From: Treponema sp.
GTDB lineage: Bacteria; Spirochaetota; Spirochaetia; Treponematales; Breznakiellaceae
DNA length: 13,921 bases
NCBI GenBank assembly: GCA_031269405.1
Contig: JAISZE010000094.1
Span: 1-13,921 of the forward strand
Direction of reading: 5' to 3'
Positions 1-7,388 of this stretch are shown in pieces. The position numbers and the translations under genes were made by a program. The stretch's first letter is position 1. Each line of letters starts with the position of its first letter. The notes beneath the pieces are model-generated. The model had not been told where the DNA came from, did not search any database, and saw only the letters and a list, made by a program, of their open reading frames with translations.

Positions 1-1
1 G

Positions 2-301
2 GCCCTCGCCCCCGGCCCTATACAGGCGGTCCGCCTTGCGGGGAGCGCCTACGTCCTTTCCGCGCCGCCCAGGGTTATCGACGACCTGCCGGGTTCGTTT
101 ATTACGCGCCGGGTCAGGGACGTTCTGGTGCTCCCGCCCGAGGCGTCGGGCAAAACCTGCTACCTGGCCGCCCGTTTCGAGAACGCAAAAGGCGATCAGG
201 GCCCGGGGAGGCCTTATTTTTCATCCTCGTTTTTTTTGTGGATGAGCTCAAAGTCTTTGTTGATTTCCATGAAAACGTCCATCAGGAAAGGATCAAAGTG
301 A
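2..301 (+). CDS. C-terminal end of an unknown protein, cut by the left edge
   Basis: The plus-strand frame starting at base 2 is open for 99 codons to a TGA at 299-301. The first 70 or so codons look truly coding: their third positions are rich in G and C, and the peptide is balanced (for example LPGSFITRRVRDVLVLPPEA, then YLAARFENAKGDQGPG). The ENAKGDQGP stretch resembles the end of a fibronectin-type or carbohydrate-binding beta-sandwich domain, but that is only an impression. The last 29 codons are antisense to the end of the HD-GYP gene, so the two genes converge with an 88-base overlap. That tail is rich in Ser, Phe and Lys, and it could reflect a lost earlier stop. Function not recognised. 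Confidence 0.5.
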   Translation, partial: ALAPGPIQAVRLAGSAYVLSAPPRVIDDLPGSFITRRVRDVLVLPPEASGKTCYLAARFENAKGDQGPGRPYFSSSFFLWMSSKSLLISMKTSIRKGSK

Positions 302-1302
302 CTGTTCTTCCCTTCGATCATTTTCTGAACCGCTACTTCGTGGCTCAACGCGGGTTTGTAACTCCGCTCCATACGGAGGGCGTCGTACACATCGGCAATA
401 GTGGTTATCCTGGCGGCCAGGGGGATCATCTCGCCGGAAAGCTGGTAGGGATACCCAGAGCCGTCCCAGCGTTCGTGATGCGAAAGGGCGATTTCCTTGG
501 CCATAGGATTGGGGTAAGTGGAAAGAATGAAGGCGCCGTTTTTGGTATGCTCCCGCATCACCGTCCACTCCCAGTCGGAAAGGGGCCCTTCTTTGTTGAG
601 TATATCGTCAGGGGTGCCAATCTTGCCCACATCGTGCATGGAAGCCAGAAAACCGATATTGTCGATAAAATCAGCGTCAATGCGGTTGTACATGGGGTTC
701 CTGCTTTTGAACAGTTCTTCCGACATGCGCTTGGCGTAGTAATTGACCCGGACTATGTGTTTTCCTGTATCGTTGTCCTTGAGCTTTGACGCTTCCAGCA
801 GGCTCATAAAGACCGATCTCAAAAGGCTTTTGTTTTCTTCCGTTACGTCGTCGAACATGACCACGAATTCGTCAGGCGCTTCGTAGTTCAGTTCAGCCGG
901 AAAAATATAGACCTTTGTCTGGACCGTGGCCACATTGCGGGACTTTATCCGGGCTTCGCCTTTCCAGGAATAGCCGTTGCTGCCGTCCAGCATGGTTTCC
1001 CTGATCTTGCGTATATCTTCCAGATCGAAGGCCTTCTTGAATACATCGATAAAATGATTCCCCGGAAGATCAAAAAAACCGGTAAAAAGATTTTTGCACG
1101 CCTTATTGGCATAGAGGATTTTGAGTTTTTTATCAACAAAAAGGACAGGAAAGATGCTGCTCAGGAAGGGGCCGGAACTGGCGGGGATGGACGCAGCCTC
1201 CTCCTCTTCATCTTCTTCGGCAGGTTCATCATCAATATCCAAAACCTCAAGGGGTTCCAAATCTTCATCGAGTAGTTCAGCTTCTTGATCCAAATCCGCC
1301 AT
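214..1302 (-). CDS. PAS-like/HD-GYP domain protein, probable c-di-GMP phosphodiesterase
   Basis: A 362-residue cytoplasmic protein with no signal peptide or membrane segment. Residues 1-37 are a very acidic, probably disordered tail. Residues about 45-155 look like a PAS-type sensor (PVLFVDKKLKILYANKA). Residues about 165-350 are an HD-GYP domain: H182, the HD pair H223-D224, K227 in GKIGTPDDIL, H252, HHERWDGSGYP at 275-285 and D304. HD-GYP enzymes hydrolyse c-di-GMP to pGpG or GMP with two or three metals. The position four before H182 is Asp178, where trinuclear members carry Glu, so the metal count is uncertain. The intact GYP motif argues for activity. The gene lies 17 bases after tsaB, as the last gene of that run. 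The Shine-Dalgarno is weak (TTGGAATG). Family call is firm; substrate is inferred. Confidence 0.93.
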   Translation of the reverse strand: MADLDQEAELLDEDLEPLEVLDIDDEPAEEDEEEEAASIPASSGPFLSSIFPVLFVDKKLKILYANKACKNLFTGFFDLPGNHFIDVFKKAFDLEDIRKIRETMLDGSNGYSWKGEARIKSRNVATVQTKVYIFPAELNYEAPDEFVVMFDDVTEENKSLLRSVFMSLLEASKLKDNDTGKHIVRVNYYAKRMSEELFKSRNPMYNRIDADFIDNIGFLASMHDVGKIGTPDDILNKEGPLSDWEWTVMREHTKNGAFILSTYPNPMAKEIALSHHERWDGSGYPYQLSGEMIPLAARITTIADVYDALRMERSYKPALSHEVAVQKMIEGKNSHFDPFLMDVFMEINKDFELIHKKNEDEK

Positions 1303-1319
1303 TACATTCCAACTTTTAT

Positions 1320-1997
1320 CTAAGGATGCAAGCTCAATTCAGCGTCGCTTTTGCGTAAATAGAGCGGTCCAGAATATACATTTTCCTTATAGTTTAGTAT
1401 AACGTTTTTGCTCAGTTTATCCAATAATTCGAAAGCCCTTCCTCTTTTGAATGAAGGATCCACCGTCAGGCCCTGCAGGGACGGCAGCCGCGAAAGGAGC
1501 AATTCGCCCCCGGGGCCGGTCAGGATAACTTTTTCTTCCCTGCCGGTACGGAGCGTTTCCAGAGTTCCGGAAATCGCCTCAGGCGAAGCGTCCAGGTAAT
1601 CCCCCAGCCTCTGCCCATTGCGGTAAAAAGCGGCGAAAAAGCGGCCTTTTTTCGCGTCCAGCGAAGGCAGTACCAGGCCGGGCCAGGCCGAATGGGGGTG
1701 GGCAATGCAGTCCAGGGTAGGGACCGCCGCCAGGGGTATGCCCAGGGCCAGCGAAAGGCCCTTTGCCGCCGCGTAGCCTATCCGCAGGCCCGTGAAGGAT
1801 CCCGGCCCTTTCATGCAGGCGGCAGCTTCCAGATCCTCAGGCTTCATCCCTGCCGATTTGAACAGCGTGTCGACAAGGCCCATCAGAAGTTCTGAATGCC
1901 GGGAACCGGCGTCAATTTCTATATACCGCACTCCGTCCGGGGAAGACAGGGCGGCTGAAAGGACAGCGCATGATGTATCGAGAGCCAGTATATTCAA
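1320..1997 (-). CDS. tsaB: tRNA threonylcarbamoyladenosine synthesis protein TsaB
   Basis: 225 residues of the ASKHA-fold TsaB family. The N-terminus MNILALDTSCAVLSAAL and the hallmark GPGSFTGLRIGYAAAKGL at about 65-82 are diagnostic, and the length is normal for the family. TsaB is a non-catalytic scaffold that works with TsaD and TsaE in the cytoplasm to place threonylcarbamoyl on A37 of ANN-decoding tRNAs. The start is TTG at 1997-1995, which overlaps the TGA of tsaE in the four-base string TTGA and implies translational coupling. An AGGGG Shine-Dalgarno lies about seven bases upstream. Neither tsaD nor tsaC is in the window. The C-terminal half is less conserved, as is usual for TsaB. Confidence 0.95.
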   Translation of the reverse strand: MNILALDTSCAVLSAALSSPDGVRYIEIDAGSRHSELLMGLVDTLFKSAGMKPEDLEAAACMKGPGSFTGLRIGYAAAKGLSLALGIPLAAVPTLDCIAHPHSAWPGLVLPSLDAKKGRFFAAFYRNGQRLGDYLDASPEAISGTLETLRTGREEKVILTGPGGELLLSRLPSLQGLTVDPSFKRGRAFELLDKLSKNVILNYKENVYSGPLYLRKSDAELSLHP

Positions 1998-2449
1998 GAG
2001 AAGCCCCTGCTTATCCGGATGAGCCGCCCCCCTCCGGTTATTTCAATTTCCGCAGCCAGAGCGTCCTGCGGCAGGGACCCGGCAATGCGTTCTGCCCATT
2101 CCACCACTGAAATCCCCTCTTCTCCCAGGTATTCTTCGCCTCCAAGGGAAGAAAAATCATCCTCCCCTTTCAGCCTGTAAGCGTCGATGTGAAAAAAGGG
2201 AATCACGGTGCTTCTGTCCCCGGGATCCCGGGCTTCGTATTCTGAAACAATCGTATACGTAGGGCTGGTTATTTCTTCAGCGATGCCTAAACTCCGGGCA
2301 ATCCCCTTGGTAAAGCAGGTTTTTCCGGCCCCAAGGGGCCCCTTTAGGGCCACGACGCTTCCCTTTTTGAGAAATAAAGCAAGATATTCCCCTGCTTTTA
2401 TGGTTTCTTCAGGAGAAGCGCTGGAAATAACAAGGGGTAATTCAACCAG
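1994..2449 (-). CDS. tsaE: tRNA threonylcarbamoyladenosine synthesis ATPase TsaE
   Basis: P-loop ATPase that binds TsaB-TsaD and powers t6A synthesis. The Walker A motif GPLGAGKT, the EEITSPTYTIVSEY segment, the FFHIDAYRL motif and VVEWAERI are all typical of TsaE. The first standard start, GTG at 2353, falls only four codons before the P-loop and would delete the usual first helix and strand. The frame stays open upstream and encodes LPLVISSASPEETIKAGEYL, which fits the family N-terminus. The only candidate initiators there are rare codons. CTG at 2449-2447 has AGGGA six bases upstream and overlaps the previous gene's stop, giving 151 residues, a normal TsaE length. The exact start is therefore inferred. 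The 3' end overlaps tsaB by four bases. Confidence 0.9.
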   Translation of the reverse strand: MVELPLVISSASPEETIKAGEYLALFLKKGSVVALKGPLGAGKTCFTKGIARSLGIAEEITSPTYTIVSEYEARDPGDRSTVIPFFHIDAYRLKGEDDFSSLGGEEYLGEEGISVVEWAERIAGSLPQDALAAEIEITGGGRLIRISRGFS

Positions 2450-2705
2450 GGAGTTTCCCTGTTGAATCCAGGCTGCTAATGTAATTTTTTAATTCCTTTT
2501 GAAGCGGAACCAGGGGGTAATCGACCTTTCCGCCCAGGGTAACGTTTATTTCCGTAGCCCCTGTGGGTTTATGTTCAATCTGAAATTCAAGGGGTACTTC
2601 GCTGGATTTGCTGACCAGTTCAAGCACCGCGATGCCCGAATAGAGCCGCCTGTAGTAAATGGGAACGTCTTTCCTGGCAATATCCTTGATTTCAAGTATT
2701 TTCAT
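2442..2705 (-). CDS. Small unrecognised protein (87 residues)
   Basis: First gene of the tsaE-tsaB-HD-GYP run, just downstream of a good promoter (2727-2755). The protein starts MKILEIKDIARKDVPIYYRR and contains alternating charged and hydrophobic segments (EVPLEFQIEHKP, EINVTLGGKVDYPLVPL) that suggest a small alpha/beta or mostly beta fold, ending in a helix LQKELKNYISSL. There is no signal peptide, membrane segment or cysteine. The start codon ATG at 2705 has no convincing Shine-Dalgarno and would lie only about 15 bases from the predicted transcript start. Its stop overlaps the likely tsaE start. I do not recognise the family; it may be treponeme-specific. Coding status is supported by the operon packing and an unremarkable composition. 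Confidence 0.8.
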   Translation of the reverse strand: MKILEIKDIARKDVPIYYRRLYSGIAVLELVSKSSEVPLEFQIEHKPTGATEINVTLGGKVDYPLVPLQKELKNYISSLDSTGKLPG

Positions 2706-2726
2706 TAATTGCTACCAAACTACTTT

Positions 2727-2755
2727 ATTATAGGCAATTTCAAACAGAGGAACAA
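2727..2755 (-). promoter_or_regulatory. Sigma-70-type promoter for the 87-aa/tsaE/tsaB/HD-GYP run
   Basis: Reading the minus strand, TTGTTC (2755-2750) is followed after exactly 17 bases by a perfect TATAAT (2732-2727). Transcription would start near 2720, about 15 bases before the ATG of the 87-residue gene. A/T-rich sequence just upstream of the -35 (palindrome TGAAAATTTTCA, 2773-2762) could act as an UP element. This separates the downstream housekeeping run from the PilZ and flagellar genes. Confidence 0.65.
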
Positions 2756-2761
2756 GGGCTT

Positions 2762-2773
2762 TGAAAATTTTCA
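2762..2773. repeat. 12-bp A/T-rich palindrome TGAAAATTTTCA
   Basis: A perfect palindrome just after the PilZ stop codon (2776-2778) and seven bases upstream of the -35 hexamer of the next promoter. It may be part of an UP element or a protein-binding site. It is too weak and lacks a trailing T-run to be a terminator. Confidence 0.4.
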
Positions 2774-2775
2774 CA

Positions 2776-3903
2776 TTATTCGTCATCGTAGCCGAAAACC
2801 AGGGCGCTGATATTGTTAAAAGCCCGGCGCGGAACTTTGAGGAATTTGATGTGAATAATGGTGCCTACTGTACCGGAACGGTTGGATCGCAGCACCTGCC
2901 CCAGGACTGATATCGTGGAGTCGTCGCTATAATCGATGTCGATTTTGAGCCGCGATCCTACCTGTACCGGCGCGGAGGTCTTGATAGAACAGCCGCCGAT
3001 GGATATATCCAGTATGGTGCCTGTGAACCGCCTGGTGTCAACCATAAGCTTAGGGCTTTTTTTCCGCCCTGCTTTAACGGTATCTACAAAAACAAAATAG
3101 AAAGCACAGCCAGCTACGACCTGTTTGCGCCGGTACCGCCGCTGCGCTAGGGCCTTGGCCTTCCCTGAATGGGCAAGCTGGAGGCCCGGACCTTGGGGGG
3201 TATCCAGGGGTCCCAGAATCCTTGAGTCAAAGGCAAAGCCTTTTGAGGACTTGGTAAAGAACGAGAGGGTAACCCTGGTCCCTTTGGCAAGCCGTATGGG
3301 GCTGCCCAGGGCATTCCGGGGTATGTCGACAACAACGCTGTCCCCTTTGGCCGAGAGAACCCGCACCGGATAGCTGTCCTTGCCGGTAGAAAGCACCGCC
3401 GCTGTATTTTCCGCCAACTGGCTTGTAGACACCGCGCCGTCATTGACGGGAGCCGCTTCTATGACGTTCCGCAGGGAAAAGAGCCTTGACAGGTGCTGCT
3501 GGGCCTCTTCTTCGGTTTCAGCGCTTCGTTCTATGACCTTGTAGGCGCGTTTGAAATGCCGGTCCAAAAGGGCAGGGGTGCGCATGACCCGTTCCGGATC
3601 GCCTACGTTGTCGTTCCTGAAAACGAATTCCAGAAGATGGGTCTGGTCCTTATCCAGGCCGTAATTTGCGGCAATACGGCGGAGGGTAAAAGCGTTAAAG
3701 CGCCTGGGGCTGACCTGGGAAGAGCGGCCTTTAACCCCCGGGGCGCTGATTCTGTTGCGGACAAAATGGACAACTACAGAGATGAGGATGATGGCCCCGA
3801 TTATGATAAGGAAGATCATAGCCTGTACAGGATCGTCATCCTTGAAATATTTTATGCCGTCTTGAAGGAGAAACAAGCGCGTTCTATAGGTTATTCCCGT
3901 CAT
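2776..3903 (-). CDS. Membrane-anchored PilZ-domain protein, probable c-di-GMP receptor
   Basis: 375 residues. One strong transmembrane helix lies at about 28-49 (MIFLIIIGAIILISVVVHFV), followed by basic residues, so the bulk is probably cytoplasmic. Residues about 60-160 are mainly helical, about 165-250 are beta-rich like the N-terminal domain of YcgR-type proteins, and about 253-370 are the PilZ domain. Both c-di-GMP motifs are intact: RxxxR within RRYRRK (R255 and R259) and DxSxxG as DISIGG (299-304). PilZ proteins of this type read c-di-GMP and often modulate the flagellar motor. The gene follows the filament genes and precedes the run ending in an HD-GYP enzyme. The Shine-Dalgarno TAGGA lies close to ATG 3903. 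Ligand binding is well supported; the target is unknown. Confidence 0.9.
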   Translation of the reverse strand: MTGITYRTRLFLLQDGIKYFKDDDPVQAMIFLIIIGAIILISVVVHFVRNRISAPGVKGRSSQVSPRRFNAFTLRRIAANYGLDKDQTHLLEFVFRNDNVGDPERVMRTPALLDRHFKRAYKVIERSAETEEEAQQHLSRLFSLRNVIEAAPVNDGAVSTSQLAENTAAVLSTGKDSYPVRVLSAKGDSVVVDIPRNALGSPIRLAKGTRVTLSFFTKSSKGFAFDSRILGPLDTPQGPGLQLAHSGKAKALAQRRYRRKQVVAGCAFYFVFVDTVKAGRKKSPKLMVDTRRFTGTILDISIGGCSIKTSAPVQVGSRLKIDIDYSDDSTISVLGQVLRSNRSGTVGTIIHIKFLKVPRRAFNNISALVFGYDDE

Positions 3904-3924
3904 ACCTTCCTACATTCCCCTCTC

Positions 3925-3954
3925 TTTATAACCTTTATCGCACCGGAAAAACAA
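3925..3954 (-). promoter_or_regulatory. Possible promoter for the PilZ gene
   Basis: On the minus strand TTGTTT (3954-3949) is followed after 18 bases by TATAAA (3930-3925), about 21 bases before the PilZ ATG. Spacing and hexamers are acceptable but not perfect. It lies directly after the stop of the 280-residue gene, with no terminator visible between, so the gene may also be read from upstream. Confidence 0.4.
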
Positions 3955-3961
3955 GATGATT

Positions 3962-4804
3962 TCAGGACATTGAAACCGCTGAATGTTCCTTCAAAGCCGA
4001 ATAGAACTGTATGAGCCTGGGAGCCATCTCGTATTCCGCCAAATCGCCTATCAGTACGGCGTCGCGGTTTTCATACGCCGCAGAAAGTTCTTTCAGCGCC
4101 GCGTTGAAATCGTCCATGAATTCCCTGACCTGAAGACCGTTAACCGTGAAATTCTCCACCGCCTTTCGGGACAGCCTGATGATAAAGAGGATGCGGAAAA
4201 GTTTTTCCCCTATGCGTGAAAAAAGCTGCATAGTCTCAACGGCTCTTGCGTCTTTGCCGGTCTGTATATCCAGAGGGAGATCTTCCATCCGCACGGCTAT
4301 TTCCGAAACAAGGCCTTCGATTGCAGCGATCTCGCCTGCCGGATCTCCCAGTTCCCTGAGCCTTTCTTCCGCAAGAACGCCCAGCGCTCCGGGAGCCAGG
4401 CCTTCGCCCTGGAAGGAGCGATCTGCAAAGGCCGCCATATCAGGGATCTGGCCCGCAAGAAATACCGCAGCAGGGCTGCTTTCCCAATAAGTGTATATTC
4501 CGCTCCGGTCTTCAAAGGCGGCGGAAGCGTAATGATTGCAGGTTTCCCTCAGAACCCCCAGGGCTTCAGCCGCCAGTTCCTGCCAGGAACTGATCAGAAT
4601 GTCCAGGGTTTTAAGGCCCTTGAGCTCAAGGCCGAAACTACCTTCTAGTTCCCGGGCGCTTATTTTTTCCCCGTCTATGAGAAGCCCGCTCAGGCGGTTC
4701 CCTGAACCAGCGAGCCACTGTTCTATACCCACGAGCACATCCCCTATGGTTTTTTCATTTTCCAGCGTAATATCCGCAGGGCTGCTGTTTATCAGAATTT
4801 CCAT
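3962..4804 (-). CDS. Unrecognised 280-residue protein downstream of fliD
   Basis: The gene starts 12 bases after the fliD stop, with AGGTAGG as a Shine-Dalgarno that overlaps the fliD stop, so it is almost certainly co-translated with fliD. Residues 1-72 look like a compact beta-rich domain (MEILINSSPADITLENEKTI, then LSGLLIDGEKIS and LKTLDILISS), perhaps a small beta-grasp fold. Residues about 73-280 are mostly helical and acidic, ending in FMDDFNAALKELSAAYENRD and LAEYEMAPRLIQFYSALKEH. There is no signal peptide or membrane helix, and only one cysteine. The place just after fliD is where many bacteria carry fliS or fliT export chaperones. The helical C-terminal half is compatible with such a role, but no FliS or FliT signature is visible. 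Function unknown. Confidence 0.85.
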   Translation of the reverse strand: MEILINSSPADITLENEKTIGDVLVGIEQWLAGSGNRLSGLLIDGEKISARELEGSFGLELKGLKTLDILISSWQELAAEALGVLRETCNHYASAAFEDRSGIYTYWESSPAAVFLAGQIPDMAAFADRSFQGEGLAPGALGVLAEERLRELGDPAGEIAAIEGLVSEIAVRMEDLPLDIQTGKDARAVETMQLFSRIGEKLFRILFIIRLSRKAVENFTVNGLQVREFMDDFNAALKELSAAYENRDAVLIGDLAEYEMAPRLIQFYSALKEHSAVSMS

Positions 4805-4816
4805 GAACTAACGGAC

Positions 4817-6796
4817 CTACCTGTTATTGTTGTAATTGTTCTGCCGGCTAAAGTTGTCAAAAGACGCGGACATCTGTTCCATCTGGTTATACGCGCTTTC
4901 CATCTGGCTGTACTGCATCTTGAGATCCGCTTCTTTTCTGGCAAGCTGCCGGTCCAGGGTTTCAATGCGCCGCTTGTCCTGGGCAATGCGGCTGTCGGTG
5001 TTTCCGGTTTTTAGGGAGATAAGGCCGCCTGTTTCCACATAAGGCTTGGTCATGGCATCCATGTTGACAGCGACGCCCGTGTCGGCCAGGAGATCGCCGT
5101 TAGTATCGGAACCGAAAAGCTCCTTTATTGCCGGAAGCTTGGAAGCGATAGCCTCGTCCAGGGCTTTTTCGTCGATTTCCAGATACCCCCTGAGGCGGGA
5201 AGCGTCGTAACCGGAAGCGGCGCCGCTCCGGCGCACATCCGTGCCGATTCCTATCTGGGCAAGGAGGGCCAGATTCCGTTCCTCCGAAGTAGGATAGGGG
5301 GCGGCGGCGGTCCGCTGGAGGGTGCTTCGGAACTGGCCTAAAGTAGAATCTGCCTGGAAGGCCCCCAGGCGCTTGCGATACTCGGTTTTTTCGTCATCTG
5401 CCAGGTAGGTCAGTTCCTCGATAACCCGGTCATCGGTTCTGGTGAGGATGTTGATTTCCGCCATAAGCCTGTTGTAATTGCCAACCATGGAAATGATGGC
5501 GTCTTTGACTCCCTGGCGGTCAGGCTCCACCCCCAGTTTTACCGGCTTTTCCGCAGCCGTTTTGACGGTCAGGGTAACTCCCGGGATGAGATCGTCGATG
5601 GTATTGGAAGAGCGGCGGATTTCTATCCCTTCCATGGACAGGACGGCGTCCCGGGCTGTGGAAACCGCATTCAGGGGTTTTACGCCGCCTATAGTGGAAG
5701 GATCGTAAATTTGGATATTCCTGACAGATACATCCCTGTGGGTGTTTCTGTTGACCAAATCAACGGAAACAATGGTTTTCCCCGGAGCTATTTCGTCCAG
5801 CCGGTATGTGCGGGAACTGAAAGCCGAAGAATCCCCTACAGGGGCAAGGAGGGCCGATGTCCCGTCCGAGAAGCCCAGGGAAATAACCCCCATATCGTCC
5901 ACCCGCTTCGGGGCTTCCGGTGGCGTCCAGACAGGGAGTTCAACCAGGGATGTATCGTTTTCAATAACAATCCCTCCGTAAGAAACGGATCCGGCTTCGG
6001 GGATTGCGGGGCCCGGGGGAGGTTGGGGCGGAACCCAGGCTTCAGCGGCCCTTACAACAGTGGATGTTTCAAATTTCAATACCATTGATGAAGAAGGGAT
6101 ACCGGGGTCTACAGGAACCGAGGCTTTTTCCCCGGCTTTTACCGTAAGGACCCCCTTCCCTAGTTCCCTTCTCGAGTCGAAGGCAGGCTCTACCATGCCT
6201 ATCTGCTGTCCCAGCTTTTCCGCAGCTTCCGAAAAACCCAGGCGGTTTTCTTCTCCCGTTATTTTAGCTTCGATAAGGAGGGACTTGGAGCCGGGTTTTA
6301 CCGCGATAAGGCTTGCCTGCAATTTGTCCTGCCCCCGGCGGTTCAGGGCTTCCGTGAATTCCCGCAGGGTCCCTCCTCTGAAATTGAAGGAAATCTCGCT
6401 GGCCCCTACGGTAAAGGTATAGGCCCCGGCTTCTACTTTATAAGTGTCATCCAGGGGGCTTGAAAGGAACCGGTCCGCCTGGGCGGTCTGCTTGATAGTA
6501 AAATACCGTTCTTGTTCCAGAGCTTCCCTTGTAGCGGTCCCGGTAAGGGCCGTTTCGTCCGAGGAATTGACAATACGTTCATTAAAGGGGTTCTGGAAAG
6601 AGTAGAGCGAACGGGCGCTGTCCCTGAGGGCGTTCATACGACGCCCTACGTCCTGCCAGTAGGTCTTCTGCGTTTCCAGGCGTTCGATATCCCGTTCCAC
6701 CCGGTCTCTGGGAACCCGTTCAACCTTCATGAGATCTTCGACGAGTGTTTCTGTGTTGAGCCGGCTCTTGACGCCAGGTACGTAAATATCCGACAT
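4817..6796 (-). CDS. fliD: Flagellar hook-associated protein 2, filament cap FliD
   Basis: 659 residues, a usual length for spirochaete FliD. The N-terminus MSDIYVPGVKSRLNTETLVE, then LMKVERVPRDRVERDIERLE with a coiled coil, and the block NPFNERIVNSSDETALTGTA are characteristic of the FliD N-terminal domain. The C-terminal domain shows TLGQFRSTLQR, LAQIGIGTD, LRGYLEIDEKALDEAIASKL and a final coiled coil. FliD forms the cap at the growing filament tip and assembles flagellin; in spirochaetes the filament lies in the periplasm. A proline-rich linker (PPQPPPGP) sits in the variable middle. The start ATG at 6796 has GAAGGG four bases upstream. It lies 53 bases after flaG and 12 bases before the 280-residue gene. 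Confidence 0.96.
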   Translation of the reverse strand: MSDIYVPGVKSRLNTETLVEDLMKVERVPRDRVERDIERLETQKTYWQDVGRRMNALRDSARSLYSFQNPFNERIVNSSDETALTGTATREALEQERYFTIKQTAQADRFLSSPLDDTYKVEAGAYTFTVGASEISFNFRGGTLREFTEALNRRGQDKLQASLIAVKPGSKSLLIEAKITGEENRLGFSEAAEKLGQQIGMVEPAFDSRRELGKGVLTVKAGEKASVPVDPGIPSSSMVLKFETSTVVRAAEAWVPPQPPPGPAIPEAGSVSYGGIVIENDTSLVELPVWTPPEAPKRVDDMGVISLGFSDGTSALLAPVGDSSAFSSRTYRLDEIAPGKTIVSVDLVNRNTHRDVSVRNIQIYDPSTIGGVKPLNAVSTARDAVLSMEGIEIRRSSNTIDDLIPGVTLTVKTAAEKPVKLGVEPDRQGVKDAIISMVGNYNRLMAEINILTRTDDRVIEELTYLADDEKTEYRKRLGAFQADSTLGQFRSTLQRTAAAPYPTSEERNLALLAQIGIGTDVRRSGAASGYDASRLRGYLEIDEKALDEAIASKLPAIKELFGSDTNGDLLADTGVAVNMDAMTKPYVETGGLISLKTGNTDSRIAQDKRRIETLDRQLARKEADLKMQYSQMESAYNQMEQMSASFDNFSRQNNYNNNR

Positions 6797-6849
6797 ATTA
6801 CCCTTCCCGGACTCCCCTGAAAATCTTCCTGACAGGACCCCGGTTCCGG

Positions 6850-7242
6850 CTACACCCTTTCGTCAAACAGAAAACCAATAGTCTCCCGGATCCGGTCATG
6901 GAGCCGCTGCAACTCTTCAGGTGGAAGCACCTTAATCACCTTATCGGTTTCGCTGTCAATAACTTTAACGATTACTTCCTGAGATTCATGGTCCACTACG
7001 AATTTAAGCTTCCTGTTAAAAGCAAGACTGATATGCTCCAAATCTTCGGTAGTAGCCTGTATATCCTGCCGCCTGGTTTCACCGCCGCTGCGTCCCGGCA
7101 GGGATGCTTCAAATCTCTCAACAATGGCGGCCTTGAATTCCGCATTTGCCCGCGCCTGCCGCGCAGACCTTGCCTGCGGGAGTTCCTGGGCAACGGTATT
7201 CATGCCGTTTCCTGCGGATACAGCCCCTATTTGCATACCCAT
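6850..7242 (-). CDS. flaG: FlaG-family flagellar filament protein
   Basis: 130 residues from the ATG at 7242, which I prefer over the ATG at 7299 because GGGAGG lies six bases before it and the longer form would run through the leader hairpin. The first 60 or so residues are polar and low in order. The FlaG domain covers about 64-130: the segments ISLAFNRKLKFVVDHESQEV and IVKVIDSETDKVIKVLPPEE, then a closing helix ending IGFLFDERV. FlaG proteins are small filament-associated factors, often next to flagellin and fliD, that influence filament length in several bacteria. It sits between flagellin 2 and fliD. A terminator-like hairpin upstream suggests that it is made at a lower level than flagellin. 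Confidence 0.9.
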   Translation of the reverse strand: MGMQIGAVSAGNGMNTVAQELPQARSARQARANAEFKAAIVERFEASLPGRSGGETRRQDIQATTEDLEHISLAFNRKLKFVVDHESQEVIVKVIDSETDKVIKVLPPEELQRLHDRIRETIGFLFDERV

Positions 7243-7248
7243 AGTATA

Positions 7249-7289
7249 CCTCCCTGTATCATACTCATTCCCGTCAATCCGTGACGGGA
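7249..7289 (-). promoter_or_regulatory. Leader hairpin with GGA loop plus Shine-Dalgarno of flaG (putative CsrA sites)
   Basis: On the minus strand TCCCGTCA (7289-7282) and TGACGGGA (7276-7269) form a perfect 8-bp stem around the five-base loop CGGAT. A second GGA lies in the Shine-Dalgarno CAGGGAGG (7256-7249), with 24 bases between the two GGA triplets. The layout matches the flagellin leaders, but the stem sequence is different. CsrA recognises GGA in hairpin loops and at ribosome sites; binding here is inferred. Confidence 0.5.
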
Positions 7290-7297
7290 TTATCTTC

Positions 7298-7333
7298 AAA
7301 AGAGGACAGGGACTGGCGCGCTGTTCCCTGCCC
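7298..7333 (-). terminator. Intrinsic terminator-like hairpin after flagellin 2
   Basis: On the minus strand GGGCAGGGA (7333-7325) pairs with TCCCTGTCC (7312-7304), a 9-bp GC-rich stem with one G-U pair and a 12-base loop, followed by TCTTTT. It lies 55-90 bases after the flagellin 2 stop and before the flaG leader. A partial terminator here would give much flagellin mRNA and less flaG-fliD mRNA. The same gap also holds a 12-bp palindrome, TTGAGCGCTCAA, at 7364-7375. Confidence 0.5.
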
Positions 7334-7388
7334 TGCGCTTAAAAGACGACGTCCAGAGGTCTCTTGAGCGCTCAAAAATCCATTATGG

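Noticed and set aside
6797..6849. A fourth CsrA-type leader at fliD
   Set aside because: Several GGA triplets occur, but the only hairpin with GGA in its loop has a 4-bp stem and a 13-base loop. The pattern of the other three leaders is absent.
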